Origin: Fusobacterium sp. JB019
GTDB taxonomy: Bacteria; Fusobacteriota; Fusobacteriia; Fusobacteriales; Fusobacteriaceae
Direction: 5' to 3'
NCBI GenBank assembly: GCA_030673965.1
Contig: JAUTCN010000007.1
Location: 1-64,000, forward strand
DNA length: 64,000 nucleotides
Below the pieces are notes generated by a model. It did not search any database and had not been told where the DNA came from. It saw only the letters and a program-made list of their open reading frames with translations. Below are positions 15,912-24,422 of the stretch, piece after piece. Positions within the stretch are counted from its first letter, which is position 1, and each line of letters starts with the position of its first letter. A program made the position numbers and the translations under genes.

Positions 15912-16572
15912 TTTTGTCCTCCTCTAATTTATATCCAAGACCTCTAACAGTTAATATATAATTTCGATTTATTTTTTTTCTTAAACGTTTTATTTGAGAA
16001 TCAACAGCTCTAATATCTCCAGAATATTCATAACCCCAAAGTGAAGTTATGATTTCTTCTCTAGTTAAAACTTTATTTTTATTCTTTAAAAATAGATTTA
16101 ATATTTCAAATTCTTTTTGAGAAATTTCTATAAATTCATCTTTAATTTTAACAGTTCGTTTATCTATATTTAAAATTAAATCTTTAAATATAATTTCTTG
16201 ATTATTTAAATCTTTTCTTAAAAAGGCTTTAACTTTAGCAACTAAAATTTTCATACTTACAGGTTTAATAATATATTCATTGATTTTAAGATTGTAACCT
16301 TTAAGTATATCATCTTCGTCGCCTCTAGCAGTAAGCATAATAATAGGAATATCCTTATTATGAGTTCTTATTTCTTTTAATACTTCAAATCCATTTAATT
16401 TGGGAATCATTAAATCTAGGATTATAAGGTTAGGTTTTTTTGAAAAATATAAGTCTAAAGCATCTTCACCGTTGTCAGTTTCAAGGATATTAAATTTTTC
16501 ATTTAAAAGAAAATCTTTTATAATTCTTCTTAATTTTAAGTCATCTTCTACTATTAATATTTTTAAATTCAT
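15901..16572 (-). CDS. OmpR/PhoB-family response regulator
   Basis: A 223-residue regulator. The receiver (1-118) has Asp9/Asp10, phospho-acceptor Asp53 (LDLMIP), and Lys103; the C-terminal winged helix (130-220) has ISQKEFEIL and RAVDSQIKRLRKKI, the recognition helix, ending VRGLGYKLEED. The start follows AAGGAGG. The intergenic region to the Spy-like gene contains that gene's terminator and a TATAAT that probably serves this operon. It is translationally coupled to the kinase. Confidence 0.94.
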   Translation of the reverse strand: MNLKILIVEDDLKLRRIIKDFLLNEKFNILETDNGEDALDLYFSKKPNLIILDLMIPKLNGFEVLKEIRTHNKDIPIIMLTARGDEDDILKGYNLKINEYIIKPVSMKILVAKVKAFLRKDLNNQEIIFKDLILNIDKRTVKIKDEFIEISQKEFEILNLFLKNKNKVLTREEIITSLWGYEYSGDIRAVDSQIKRLRKKINRNYILTVRGLGYKLEEDKNEN

Positions 16573-16616
16573 ATAATCCTCCTTAAAGTATTTATGTTCA
16601 TTTTAATTATATCAAA

Positions 16617-16653
16617 AAAAATAAAAAAATAGTGAGAATTATCTCACTATTTT
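16617..16653 (-). terminator. Terminator of the Spy-like gene
   Basis: AAAATAGTGAGA (16653-16642 on the minus strand) and TCTCACTATTTT (16637-16626) form a 12-bp stem with a four-base loop, followed by a T-rich tract. It separates the Spy-like gene from the regulator pair. Confidence 0.8.
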
Positions 16654-16664
16654 AAAAAGATAAG

Positions 16665-17057
16665 TTATTTATTTTTATGAGTATGTCTAAATTTTTGGAT
16701 AGAAGTTTTAATTTCAGCTTTTGTTAAACCAATATTTTTGTTTGTTTCTTCAACTTTATTCCAATCTACTTTTTCTTCTAGTAACATTTTTTTAACTGAA
16801 AGATTAAGTTCTTGAACATGAATTCTTTTTTTATCTAATTCTAATTTTAGTTCTTTAGGTAAATTAGATTTTTTTCTTTTTTGAGAACCCATCATTTTTT
16901 CATGATGCTGTTCATTAGAATGTTTAAGATTAACATTTTTAGTTTGCGTATTACAATATTCTTTTTTCATTGTTTCTTTTTGATCGTTGTTTCCTCCTTG
17001 AGCAAAAGATAGTGCAGATATTAAAGTTAATCCTATTAAAATATTTTTCTTTTTCAT
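16665..17057 (-). CDS. Spy/CpxP-like periplasmic protein
   Basis: A 130-residue protein with a signal peptide (MKKKNILIGLTLISALSFAQ). The mature chain is highly charged and helical, with LPKELKLELDKKRIHVQELN and LSVKKMLLEEKVDWNKVEE, which matches the layout of periplasmic Spy/CpxP-type proteins (chaperones or metal-stress sensors with LTxxQ-like repeats). The ATG at 17057 is preferred to an in-frame GTG at 17066 because AGAGGTGA is well placed. It is upstream of, and in the same orientation as, a two-component pair; its promoter holds a direct repeat spaced like an OmpR-type site. The family call is moderate since the LTxxQ motif is not exact. Confidence 0.65.
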   Translation of the reverse strand: MKKKNILIGLTLISALSFAQGGNNDQKETMKKEYCNTQTKNVNLKHSNEQHHEKMMGSQKRKKSNLPKELKLELDKKRIHVQELNLSVKKMLLEEKVDWNKVEETNKNIGLTKAEIKTSIQKFRHTHKNK

Positions 17058-17118
17058 AAATATCACCTCTTTAATTAATATGTTTTGTTTTATTATGGTT
17101 TAAATATATCATTAAAAT

Positions 17119-17146
17119 ATGTCATAAAGATGTCAAAAGAAAATAA
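17119..17146 (-). promoter_or_regulatory. Spy-like gene promoter region with 11-bp-spaced direct repeat
   Basis: On the minus strand TGACAT occurs at 17135-17130 and 17124-17119, an 11-base period typical of tandem half-sites for OmpR-family regulators. The first copy is part of TTGACAT, which may itself be a -35 box. The -10 is poor (AATGAT), as expected for an activator-dependent promoter. Confidence 0.45.
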
Positions 17147-17232
17147 TCTTTATAAAAACTTGTAAAAATGATAATATATCTAATAAACAATTAAATTATT
17201 ATTTAAATAATAAATTATAGAAGGAGAAAACG

Positions 17233-18090
17233 ATGCAAAAAAAATTAATTATTTTAGGAACATCTTCAGGTGTTGGTAAATCAATTTTAACAACAGGAAT
17301 ATGTAGAGTTCTGTATAAAGATGGATATAAAGTAGCCCCTTTTAAAGCTCAGAATATGTCTAGAAATTCATTTACTCTTGAAAATGGATTAGAGATATCA
17401 ATAGCTCAAGTTTTACAGGCGCAAGCCTGTAATTTAAATCCAAAAGAATATATGAATCCTCTTTTATTAAAACCTTTAGGAAATAATATGATAGATATAT
17501 ATTTAAACGGAAAACATTATTGTAACATGAATGGAAAGGAATATACTAAAAATAAAGGAAAATTTAAAAATGATGTTTTAGAGGCTTTTAATAAGCTAAA
17601 TAATTTTCAAATATGCATATTAGAAGGGGCAGGGAGTCCAGTAGAAATAAATATAAAAGAAAATGATTTAGTAAATATGGGAATGGCAGAAATGATAGAT
17701 TCGAAAGCTGTTTTAGTGGCAGACATAGATAGAGGAGGAGTATTTGCTTCTATTGTAGGGACAATTACTTTATTAGAGCCTGAAGAGAAAAAAAGATTAA
17801 AAGGAATTATTATAAATAAATTTAGAGGAGACAAGGATATTTTACTTCCAGGAATAGAAAAATTAGAAAAAATAACAGGAGTTAAGGTTATAGGGGTTAT
17901 TCCTTATAATGAAATTGATTTAGAGGAAGAGGATAGTCTTAATGATAAAAAGGATAGAAAATATATAGAGAAAAAATTAAATGGGAAAACATATGAAGAA
18001 TATAAAGAACATCAATTTAATAGATTGGAAGAATTAGTAAGAAATAACTTAGATATGAATGAAATTTATAAAATTTTAGGGGATGAATAA
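17233..18090 (+). CDS. cbiP: Cobyric acid synthase lacking the glutamine amidotransferase domain
   Basis: A 285-residue member of the CobQ/CbiP family, whose usual length is about 490-510. Residues 1-236 are a complete ATP-dependent synthetase domain: P-loop GTSSGVGKS (9-17), PFKAQNMSRNS, LEGAGSPVEIN, VADIDRGGVFAS, INKFRGD, and IPYNEIDLEEEDS, where full-length enzymes run into the GATase domain. Here the chain jumps straight to YEEYKEHQFNRLEELVR (254-270) and LDMNEIYKIL, which is the extreme C-terminus of CobQ. About 205 residues, including the catalytic Cys/His, are absent in frame. The enzyme amidates four side chains of adenosylcobyrinic a,c-diamide; without the domain it would need free ammonia or a partner. 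It is the first gene of the corrin operon; AGAAGGAG precedes the start. Confidence 0.88.
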   Translation: MQKKLIILGTSSGVGKSILTTGICRVLYKDGYKVAPFKAQNMSRNSFTLENGLEISIAQVLQAQACNLNPKEYMNPLLLKPLGNNMIDIYLNGKHYCNMNGKEYTKNKGKFKNDVLEAFNKLNNFQICILEGAGSPVEINIKENDLVNMGMAEMIDSKAVLVADIDRGGVFASIVGTITLLEPEEKKRLKGIIINKFRGDKDILLPGIEKLEKITGVKVIGVIPYNEIDLEEEDSLNDKKDRKYIEKKLNGKTYEEYKEHQFNRLEELVRNNLDMNEIYKILGDE

Positions 18091-18093
18091 ATT

Positions 18094-19035
18094 ATGTTTA
18101 GTTTAAAGTTTCTTATAGCCTATGTTCTTGATTTAATTTTTGGAGATCCTGAAAAATTTCCTCATCCAGTTAGAATAATAGGAAATCTAATTAGTTTATT
18201 AGAAAAAAAATTATATTCTTATGATAAAAAAGTTTTTTTTGGTGGTATAACGGCAATTCTAACTATAATAATTACATTTTTAGTGAGTTATTTAGTTGTT
18301 TCTTTATCAGAGATTTTAGAAATAATACTTTTATATACAACCTTAGCTACAAAATGTTTAGCTGATGAAGGGATGAGAGTATATAAAATCTTAAAAAAAG
18401 GAGATTTAAAAGAAGCTAAAGAAAAATTAGCTTATTTAGTGAGTAGAGATACAGAAACAATGGAAAAAGGAGATATAGTTAGAAGTGTTTTAGAAACAAT
18501 TTCAGAAAATTCTATAGATGGAGTTATTGCTCCAATGTTTTATGCATTTATAGGGAGTTATTTTTCTATTAAGGGAATTTCTTTAGCTGTTCCTTTCGCT
18601 ATGACATATAAAAGTGTTAATACACTTGATTCTATGTTAGGCTATAAAAATGAAAAATATTTAAAATTTGGAAAAATATCAGCTAAAATTGATGATTTAG
18701 TTAATTTGATACCTGCGAGACTAGGAGGGATGATATTTATTCCTTTAGCTTCAGCATTAATAGGGTATAATTATAAAGAGAGTTTAAGGATTTTTTTTAG
18801 AGACAGAAAAAATCATGCTAGTCCAAACTCAGGGCATGGAGAAGCTGCTTTTGCAGGAGCTTTAGGAGTTCAGTTTGGTGGAAAAACAAAATATTTTGGT
18901 ACTTGGTATAATAAACCAACTATAGGGGAAAAAATAAAAGAATTTACAATTTCAGATATATTAGAAGGTAAAAAATTATTATATAGTTCATCTTTTATAA
19001 GTTTTTTAATTTTTTTCATTATATCTTTAATTTAG
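18094..19035 (+). CDS. cbiB: Adenosylcobinamide-phosphate synthase, CobD/CbiB
   Basis: A 313-residue polytopic membrane protein. The N-terminus FLIAYVLDLIFGDPEKFPHP, then VRIIGNLI, plus SRDTETMEKGDIVRSVLETI, SENSIDGVIAP and NHASPNSGHGEAAFAGALG are diagnostic of CbiB. It attaches aminopropanol (phosphate) to adenosylcobyric acid at the inner membrane. It starts three bases after cbiP. Confidence 0.95.
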   Translation: MFSLKFLIAYVLDLIFGDPEKFPHPVRIIGNLISLLEKKLYSYDKKVFFGGITAILTIIITFLVSYLVVSLSEILEIILLYTTLATKCLADEGMRVYKILKKGDLKEAKEKLAYLVSRDTETMEKGDIVRSVLETISENSIDGVIAPMFYAFIGSYFSIKGISLAVPFAMTYKSVNTLDSMLGYKNEKYLKFGKISAKIDDLVNLIPARLGGMIFIPLASALIGYNYKESLRIFFRDRKNHASPNSGHGEAAFAGALGVQFGGKTKYFGTWYNKPTIGEKIKEFTISDILEGKKLLYSSSFISFLIFFIISLI

Positions 19036-19047
19036 AAAGGGGAAAAA

Positions 19048-20106
19048 TTGGATTTACACGGAGGAAATATTTATAAATTATTAAGAAGAGGAGAAAAAAA
19101 TATTTTAGATTATAGTTCTAATATAAATCCTCTAGGAGTTCCAGAGAGTTTAAAAAAAAGTATTATTGAAAATTTTGAAATCTTAGAAAAATATCCAGAT
19201 ATAAATTATATAGAGTTAAGGGAAAGCATAGGGAAATATAATAAAATTTCAAAGGAGAATATTTTAGTAGGAAATGGAGCTACAGAAATTTTATTTTTAT
19301 ATATGAAAGCTTTAAAACCTAAAAAAGTAATAATAGTTTCTCCTACTTTTGCAGAATATGAAAGATCTTTAAAAACTTTTGATATAGAGATTGATTTTTT
19401 TCCCCTTAAGGAAGAAGAAAATTTTATACTGGATATTGAAAAATTAAAAAATAAAGGTAAAGATTATGATTTAGTAGTTTTATGTAATCCTAATAATCCA
19501 ACAGGAACTTTTATAGAAAAAAACAAATTATTATATTTAAATAATTATTTAAAAAAATTTAATACAAATCTATTTATAGATGAATGCTTTATAGAATTTG
19601 TAAAAGACTGGGAAGATAATACATTAATAGATTTAAAAAGTGAAAATATATTTATTCTTAGAGCATTAACAAAATTTTTTGCACTTCCTGGGATAAGATT
19701 AGGCTATGGATTAACTTATGATTCTCATATAATAAAAAAAATAGAAGAGATTAGAGAACCCTGGAGCGTTAATGCTTTTGCTGATTTAGCGGGGAAAGTA
19801 ATATTAAAGGATGAAAAATATATATCAGCAACTAAAAAATGGATATTAGAAGAAAAAATTTGGTTTTATAAAGAATTGGGAAAAATAGAAAAATTAAAAG
19901 TTTATAAGACTCATTCAAATTTTATATTAGTAAAATTAAAAACAATGAGTTCAGAAAATTTTTGTAAGTTAATGGAAAAGAAAGCTGTATTAGTGAGAAA
20001 CGCTTCAAACTTTAGATTTTTAGATAATAAATATGTAAGATTAGCGATAAAAGATAGGGAGAAAAATGAAAAAGTTTTAAAAATAATAAAAGAGGTATTA
20101 AAATGA
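19048..20106 (+). CDS. cobD: L-threonine-O-3-phosphate decarboxylase (aminotransferase fold)
   Basis: A 352-residue PLP enzyme. It starts at TTG 19048 after AAAGGGG, and the product begins with the family signature DLHGGNIYKLLRRG. Further motifs are DYSSNINPLGVP, VGNGATEILF, CNPNNPTGTF and the PLP lysine region RALTKFFALPGIRLGY. It makes the (R)-1-amino-2-propanol phosphate used by CbiB, encoded just upstream. The position between cbiB and cbiA supports CobD over histidinol-phosphate aminotransferase. Confidence 0.93.
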   Translation: MDLHGGNIYKLLRRGEKNILDYSSNINPLGVPESLKKSIIENFEILEKYPDINYIELRESIGKYNKISKENILVGNGATEILFLYMKALKPKKVIIVSPTFAEYERSLKTFDIEIDFFPLKEEENFILDIEKLKNKGKDYDLVVLCNPNNPTGTFIEKNKLLYLNNYLKKFNTNLFIDECFIEFVKDWEDNTLIDLKSENIFILRALTKFFALPGIRLGYGLTYDSHIIKKIEEIREPWSVNAFADLAGKVILKDEKYISATKKWILEEKIWFYKELGKIEKLKVYKTHSNFILVKLKTMSSENFCKLMEKKAVLVRNASNFRFLDNKYVRLAIKDREKNEKVLKIIKEVLK

Positions 20107-21446
20107 GAGGATTTTTAATAGCAGGAGCTAGAAGTGGGGTAGGGAAAACAACCATAGCTATGGGGTTGATGAAATGTTTTGAAGATGTTTCTCCTTTTAA
20201 AGTAGGACCAGATTATATTGATGGTAAATTTCATGAATATGTTACTTTAAATAAGAGTTATAATTTAGACTATATACTTATGGGAGAAGAGGGAATAAAA
20301 AAAACATTTATAAAAAATTCTAAGAAAATTTCTATTGTTGAAGGAGTTATGGGGCTTTATGATGGGAGAGGAATAGAATTAAATAATGGAAGTTCAGCCC
20401 ACATAGGAAGGATTTTAGATTTACCAGTTATATTAGTTGTTGATGGAAGAAAAATAAGCACTAGTATAGCAGCTGAAGTTTTGGGCTATAAAAATTTAGA
20501 TAGAAGAGTTAATATTGCAGGGATTATTGTTAATAAGGTTTCAAGTGAAAAAACTTATAAAATTCTAAAAGATTCAATAGAGAAATATTGCGGTATTAAA
20601 TGTATAGGGTATATGAAAGATATAAAGAATATAGGAATAGAAGAAAGACATTTAGGATTAATGCAAGCAGAAGAAATAAAAGATTTAGATGTAAAAGTAG
20701 AAAAAATAAGTTGTGAAATGAGAAAAACTATTGATTTAGATTATATATATAAAATTTCCAAATTAAAAGAAATAGAAGAGGGAAATTTTCTTAAAAAATT
20801 AATATCTGATAATAAGAAAAAATATAGAGGTATAAAAATAGGAATAGCTAAAGATGAGGCCTTTTCTTTTTATTATAATGATAATATAGAATTTTTAAAT
20901 GAAATAGGCATTGAAGTTATTTATTTTTCACCTATTCATGATGATGAAATTCCAAAAGATTTAGATATGCTATATTTTGGGGGAGGTTATCCTGAAAATT
21001 ATACAAAGGAATTATCTGAAAATAAAAATATGATTAGTTCTATAAGAAATTTTTTTAATAAAAATGGAGTTATATATGGAGAGTGTGGTGGGTTTATTTA
21101 TTTATCAGATACTTTAGAAACTTTGGATGGGGAAAAATATAATTTTGTAGGGATATCAGGAAATAGTATAAAAATGAAAAATCGACTAAATATAAAGAGG
21201 TTTGGATATGTTGATATAGAATATAAAGATAAACTTCAAGGTAAAGGACATGAATTTCATTATTCAGAAATTATATCTTCAAATGAAAATATAAAAAAAG
21301 AATTTAAAGTAAAAAAAACAGATGGTAGAAATTGGACATGTGGATATCATGTGAAAAATCTTTTATGTGGTTATCCTCATATTCATTTTTTTAAAAGTCA
21401 AGATATAATTTTTGATTTATTAGATAAAGCAAAGGAGTTAAAATGA
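20103..21446 (+). CDS. cbiA: Cobyrinic acid a,c-diamide synthase
   Basis: A 447-residue two-domain enzyme of normal length. The N-terminal synthetase has AGARSGVGKTT, PFKVGPDYIDG and GVMGLYDG; the C-terminal GATase retains FGGGYPENY and the nucleophile Cys328 in YGECGGFIYL, with GYPHIHFF near the end. It amidates the a and c side chains using glutamine. It overlaps cobD by four bases. Its intact glutaminase contrasts with the truncated CbiP of the same operon. Confidence 0.95.
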   Translation: MRGFLIAGARSGVGKTTIAMGLMKCFEDVSPFKVGPDYIDGKFHEYVTLNKSYNLDYILMGEEGIKKTFIKNSKKISIVEGVMGLYDGRGIELNNGSSAHIGRILDLPVILVVDGRKISTSIAAEVLGYKNLDRRVNIAGIIVNKVSSEKTYKILKDSIEKYCGIKCIGYMKDIKNIGIEERHLGLMQAEEIKDLDVKVEKISCEMRKTIDLDYIYKISKLKEIEEGNFLKKLISDNKKKYRGIKIGIAKDEAFSFYYNDNIEFLNEIGIEVIYFSPIHDDEIPKDLDMLYFGGGYPENYTKELSENKNMISSIRNFFNKNGVIYGECGGFIYLSDTLETLDGEKYNFVGISGNSIKMKNRLNIKRFGYVDIEYKDKLQGKGHEFHYSEIISSNENIKKEFKVKKTDGRNWTCGYHVKNLLCGYPHIHFFKSQDIIFDLLDKAKELK

Positions 21447-22090
21447 AAAAATATATAAAAGTTCCTGAAAATATAGAGAAAAAAAGTTTTGAAATTATTG
21501 CTGAAGAATTAGGAAGTAAGGAAAAAGAATTTTCTCAAGAGGAACTTAAGATTGTTAAAAGAGTAATACATACAACAGCAGATTTTGAGTATGCAAATTT
21601 AATAAAGTTTATAAATGATCCGATAACTAAAGGAAAAGAAGCTTTGAAATTGGGATGTAAAATATATTGTGATACTAATATGATTGTAAATGGTTTAAAC
21701 AGTAAGATTTTAAAAAATTTTAATTGTGAAGCTTATTGTTTAGTAAGGGATGAAGAAGTTGTTAAAGAAGCAAAGGAAAGAGGAATAACTCGTTCTATAG
21801 TAGGAATTGAAAAAGCTGCAAAATCAAATGATACAAAAATATTTTTAATAGGAAATGCTCCAACAGCTTTATATAAATTAAAAGAAATGATTATTGAAGG
21901 TGAAATAGAAAAGCCATTATTAGTAGTAGGAGTTCCTGTAGGTTTTGTAGGAGCTGCAGAATCAAAGGAATATTTTAAGGATACAGGAGTTCCTTATATA
22001 ACTATTGATGGAAGAAAAGGAGGTAGTACTGTAACAGTTTCCATTCTTCATGGAATTTTATATCAACTTTATAAAAGAGAGGGATTCTAA
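21443..22090 (+). CDS. cbiC: Cobalt-precorrin-8 methylmutase
   Basis: A 215-residue enzyme that moves the C11 methyl to C12 to form cobyrinic acid. RVIHTTADFEYANLIKF, YCDTNMIVNGLN, IGNAPTALYKL and GVPVGFVGAAESKEYF are family signatures; the His in VIHTTADF is the catalytic residue region. It overlaps cbiA by four bases. Confidence 0.95.
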   Translation: MKKYIKVPENIEKKSFEIIAEELGSKEKEFSQEELKIVKRVIHTTADFEYANLIKFINDPITKGKEALKLGCKIYCDTNMIVNGLNSKILKNFNCEAYCLVRDEEVVKEAKERGITRSIVGIEKAAKSNDTKIFLIGNAPTALYKLKEMIIEGEIEKPLLVVGVPVGFVGAAESKEYFKDTGVPYITIDGRKGGSTVTVSILHGILYQLYKREGF

Positions 22091-23214
22091 TGGGAAAAAA
22101 ATTAAAATCTGGTTACACCACAGGGAGTTGTTGCGCAGCTGCTATAGCAGCAGGATTAAATTTTTTGATATATAATAGAAAATTAAAAAATATTCAATTA
22201 GAAACTTTAAATAGTAAAAAAATAAAAATACCAATTTTAAAATTAAGAAAAAAAAATAATTTTGTAACCGTAGGAGTTAAAAAATATTCTGGGGATGATC
22301 CTGATGTAACTAATGGAATTGAAATTTATGCAAAAATAAAAATAGTTAAAAAGTTAAAAAAAGATAGTGCAGGTTATATTCTAGGTAATAACTTAATTAT
22401 AGGTGGAAGAGGAATAGGCAAAGTTACTAAAAAAGGACTTAGATGTGAGGTTGGGAAATATGCAATTAATCCAGGACCTTTAAAAATGATGGAATTAGTT
22501 TTAAATGATTTTGTAGATGAATTGGAAAATATTTTTTTAGAAATAACATTATATATACCTAAAGGAAGAGAAATAAGTAAAAAAACATTTAATCCTAAGT
22601 TAGGCATAATAGGTGGAATTTCTATATTAGGTTCAACAGGAATTTTAAATCCTATGAGTGAAGAAGCTTTAAAAGATTCTTTATATGTTGAGATGAAGGT
22701 TTTAAAAGAAAATAGTGATAAAGATTATATAGTTTTTGTTTTTGGAAATTATGGTAAAAAATATTGTGAAAATATAGGATTAGATTCTTCTAATTTAATG
22801 GTTATTAGTAATTATGTGGGGTATATGTTGGAAGTAGCTAAAGAATTGAAATATAATAAGATAATTCTTATAGGGCATATTGGTAAAGCAATTAAGATAG
22901 CAGGAGGTATTTTTAATACTCATAGTAAGGTAGCAGACGCTAGAATGGAGATTATGGGAGCCAATGCTTTTTTAAATGGAGAATCAAATGAAAATGTTAA
23001 AAGAGTTTTAAGTTCTAATACAGTTGAAGAAGCTTGTGATTATATAGAAAATGATGAATTTTTTTTCAAAATAGCAAATAAAGTTTCTGAAAAGATAAAA
23101 AATTACTTAAAGACAGAAGAAGTTCAATGTGAGGTTTTATTATTTTCTTTTAAAGAAAAAATATTAGGGTATAGTGATAAGTTTTATAAATTAATTGAAG
23201 AGGTAAAAGAATGA
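22090..23214 (+). CDS. cbiD: Cobalt-precorrin-5B C1-methyltransferase
   Basis: A 374-residue protein beginning with the CbiD signature KSGYTTGSCCAAAIAAGL, followed by KYSGDDPDVTNGIEIYA, GRGIGKVTKKGL, NPGPLKMM and GGISILGSTGILNPMSEEAL. CbiD is a marker of the anaerobic, cobalt-early pathway. It shares one base with the cbiC stop. Confidence 0.95.
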   Translation: MGKKLKSGYTTGSCCAAAIAAGLNFLIYNRKLKNIQLETLNSKKIKIPILKLRKKNNFVTVGVKKYSGDDPDVTNGIEIYAKIKIVKKLKKDSAGYILGNNLIIGGRGIGKVTKKGLRCEVGKYAINPGPLKMMELVLNDFVDELENIFLEITLYIPKGREISKKTFNPKLGIIGGISILGSTGILNPMSEEALKDSLYVEMKVLKENSDKDYIVFVFGNYGKKYCENIGLDSSNLMVISNYVGYMLEVAKELKYNKIILIGHIGKAIKIAGGIFNTHSKVADARMEIMGANAFLNGESNENVKRVLSSNTVEEACDYIENDEFFFKIANKVSEKIKNYLKTEEVQCEVLLFSFKEKILGYSDKFYKLIEEVKE

Positions 23215-23834
23215 GTATAAATATTGTTGGTTTAGGAGTAGGAAACTTAGATTATATAACTGAAATAGCTAAAAAAAAATTAATTGATTCGAATATAATT
23301 ATAGGAGGAGAAAGACAGTTAAAAGATATTTCTTCTATAGTAACTTCTCAAAAGCTATATAGATTAAAAAAATTAGATGATATGAAAATATATGTGGATA
23401 ATAATATAAATAAGAAAATATGTTTTATAGTTTCTGGAGATACAGGCTTTTATAGTTTAGTTTCATATTTAAAAAAATTTTATAAAGAAGAAATAGATAG
23501 TATAGTACCTGGAATATCTTCTTTTCAATATTTATTTTCTAGAATAGGAGAAACTTGGGAATATTATAATTTATATAGTATTCATGGAAGAAACTTAGAT
23601 TTTATTAAAGAATTAGAAAAAAGTAAAAAAGGAATAATATTATTAACTGATAAAAAAAATTCTCCTAGATATGTTGGAGAACAATTATATAAAGAAAAGT
23701 ATTATGACGTTGAAATGATTATAGGAGAAAATTTATCTTACGAAAATGAAAAAATAGAAAGATTTAAAATTGCAGATTTAAAAGAAAATATACGAGATTA
23801 TGAAATTAATGTTTTGATTTTAAAAAAGGAGTAA
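23211..23834 (+). CDS. cbiE: Cobalt-precorrin-7 C5-methyltransferase
   Basis: A 207-residue SAM-dependent tetrapyrrole methylase with GLGVGNLDYIT at the start (GVG where GPG is usual), IIGGERQLKDI, VSGDTGFYSL and PGISSFQYLFSRIG. It overlaps cbiD by four bases and is followed by cbiT; the two activities are often fused (CobL) but are separate here. Confidence 0.9.
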   Translation: MSINIVGLGVGNLDYITEIAKKKLIDSNIIIGGERQLKDISSIVTSQKLYRLKKLDDMKIYVDNNINKKICFIVSGDTGFYSLVSYLKKFYKEEIDSIVPGISSFQYLFSRIGETWEYYNLYSIHGRNLDFIKELEKSKKGIILLTDKKNSPRYVGEQLYKEKYYDVEMIIGENLSYENEKIERFKIADLKENIRDYEINVLILKKE

Positions 23835-23835
23835 T

Positions 23836-24405
23836 ATGCATATTAGAGATGAAGAATTTATAAGAGATAAAGTTCCTATGACAAAAGCAGAAGTAAGAAT
23901 GATTTCTATAGGTAAATTGGATTTAAAAGAAGATTCTATTTTAATAGATGTAGGCGCAGGAACAGGAAGTATTGGGATAGAAGCATCAACTTATTTAAAA
24001 AAAGGAAAAGTTTATGCTATTGAGAAAAAGGATAGTAGAGTAGATTTAATTAATAAAAATTTAAAGAAGTTTAAAGTTAATAATTTAGAAGTTATTTATG
24101 GGAATGCTCCAATAGATTTAAATATAAAAAAATTTAATAGAATGTTTATAGGCGGTTCTTCTAATAATATGAGTGGAATAGTAGATTATTTTTTAGAATA
24201 TTGTGATTCTTTAGGGGTTTTAGTTATAAATGTTATTGCTCTTGAAACTTTAAGTGAAGTTTTAGAGATTTTAAAAAATAATAAAGATAGATTAGAAGAT
24301 ATTGAAGTGGTAAATATAAGTATTTCTAAAAATAAAAACATAGGGGATTATACTATGATGATAGGTGAAAATCCAATATATATAATTAGTGCTAAAAAAA
24401 AATAA
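23836..24405 (+). CDS. cbiT: Cobalt-precorrin-6B C15-methyltransferase (decarboxylating)
   Basis: A 189-residue Rossmann-type SAM methyltransferase. The N-terminal IRDEEFIRDKVPMTKAEVR and the SAM motif LIDVGAGTGSIGIEAS are CbiT signatures, and MFIGGSSNNMSGI follows. It methylates C15 and decarboxylates the C12 acetate chain. It starts one base after cbiE. Confidence 0.93.
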   Translation: MHIRDEEFIRDKVPMTKAEVRMISIGKLDLKEDSILIDVGAGTGSIGIEASTYLKKGKVYAIEKKDSRVDLINKNLKKFKVNNLEVIYGNAPIDLNIKKFNRMFIGGSSNNMSGIVDYFLEYCDSLGVLVINVIALETLSEVLEILKNNKDRLEDIEVVNISISKNKNIGDYTMMIGENPIYIISAKKK

Positions 24406-24422
24406 AAAGAAAGAGGTAAAGA

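Noticed and set aside
17058-17232. Cobalamin riboswitch upstream of cbiP
   Set aside because: The gap is short, AT-rich and taken up by the Spy promoter; no B12-box-like or aptamer stem pattern could be seen by eye.
17233-18090. cbiP called as a pseudogene
   Set aside because: The frame is intact, the synthetase motifs are complete and the true family C-terminus is retained in frame, which points to a clean domain loss rather than decay.
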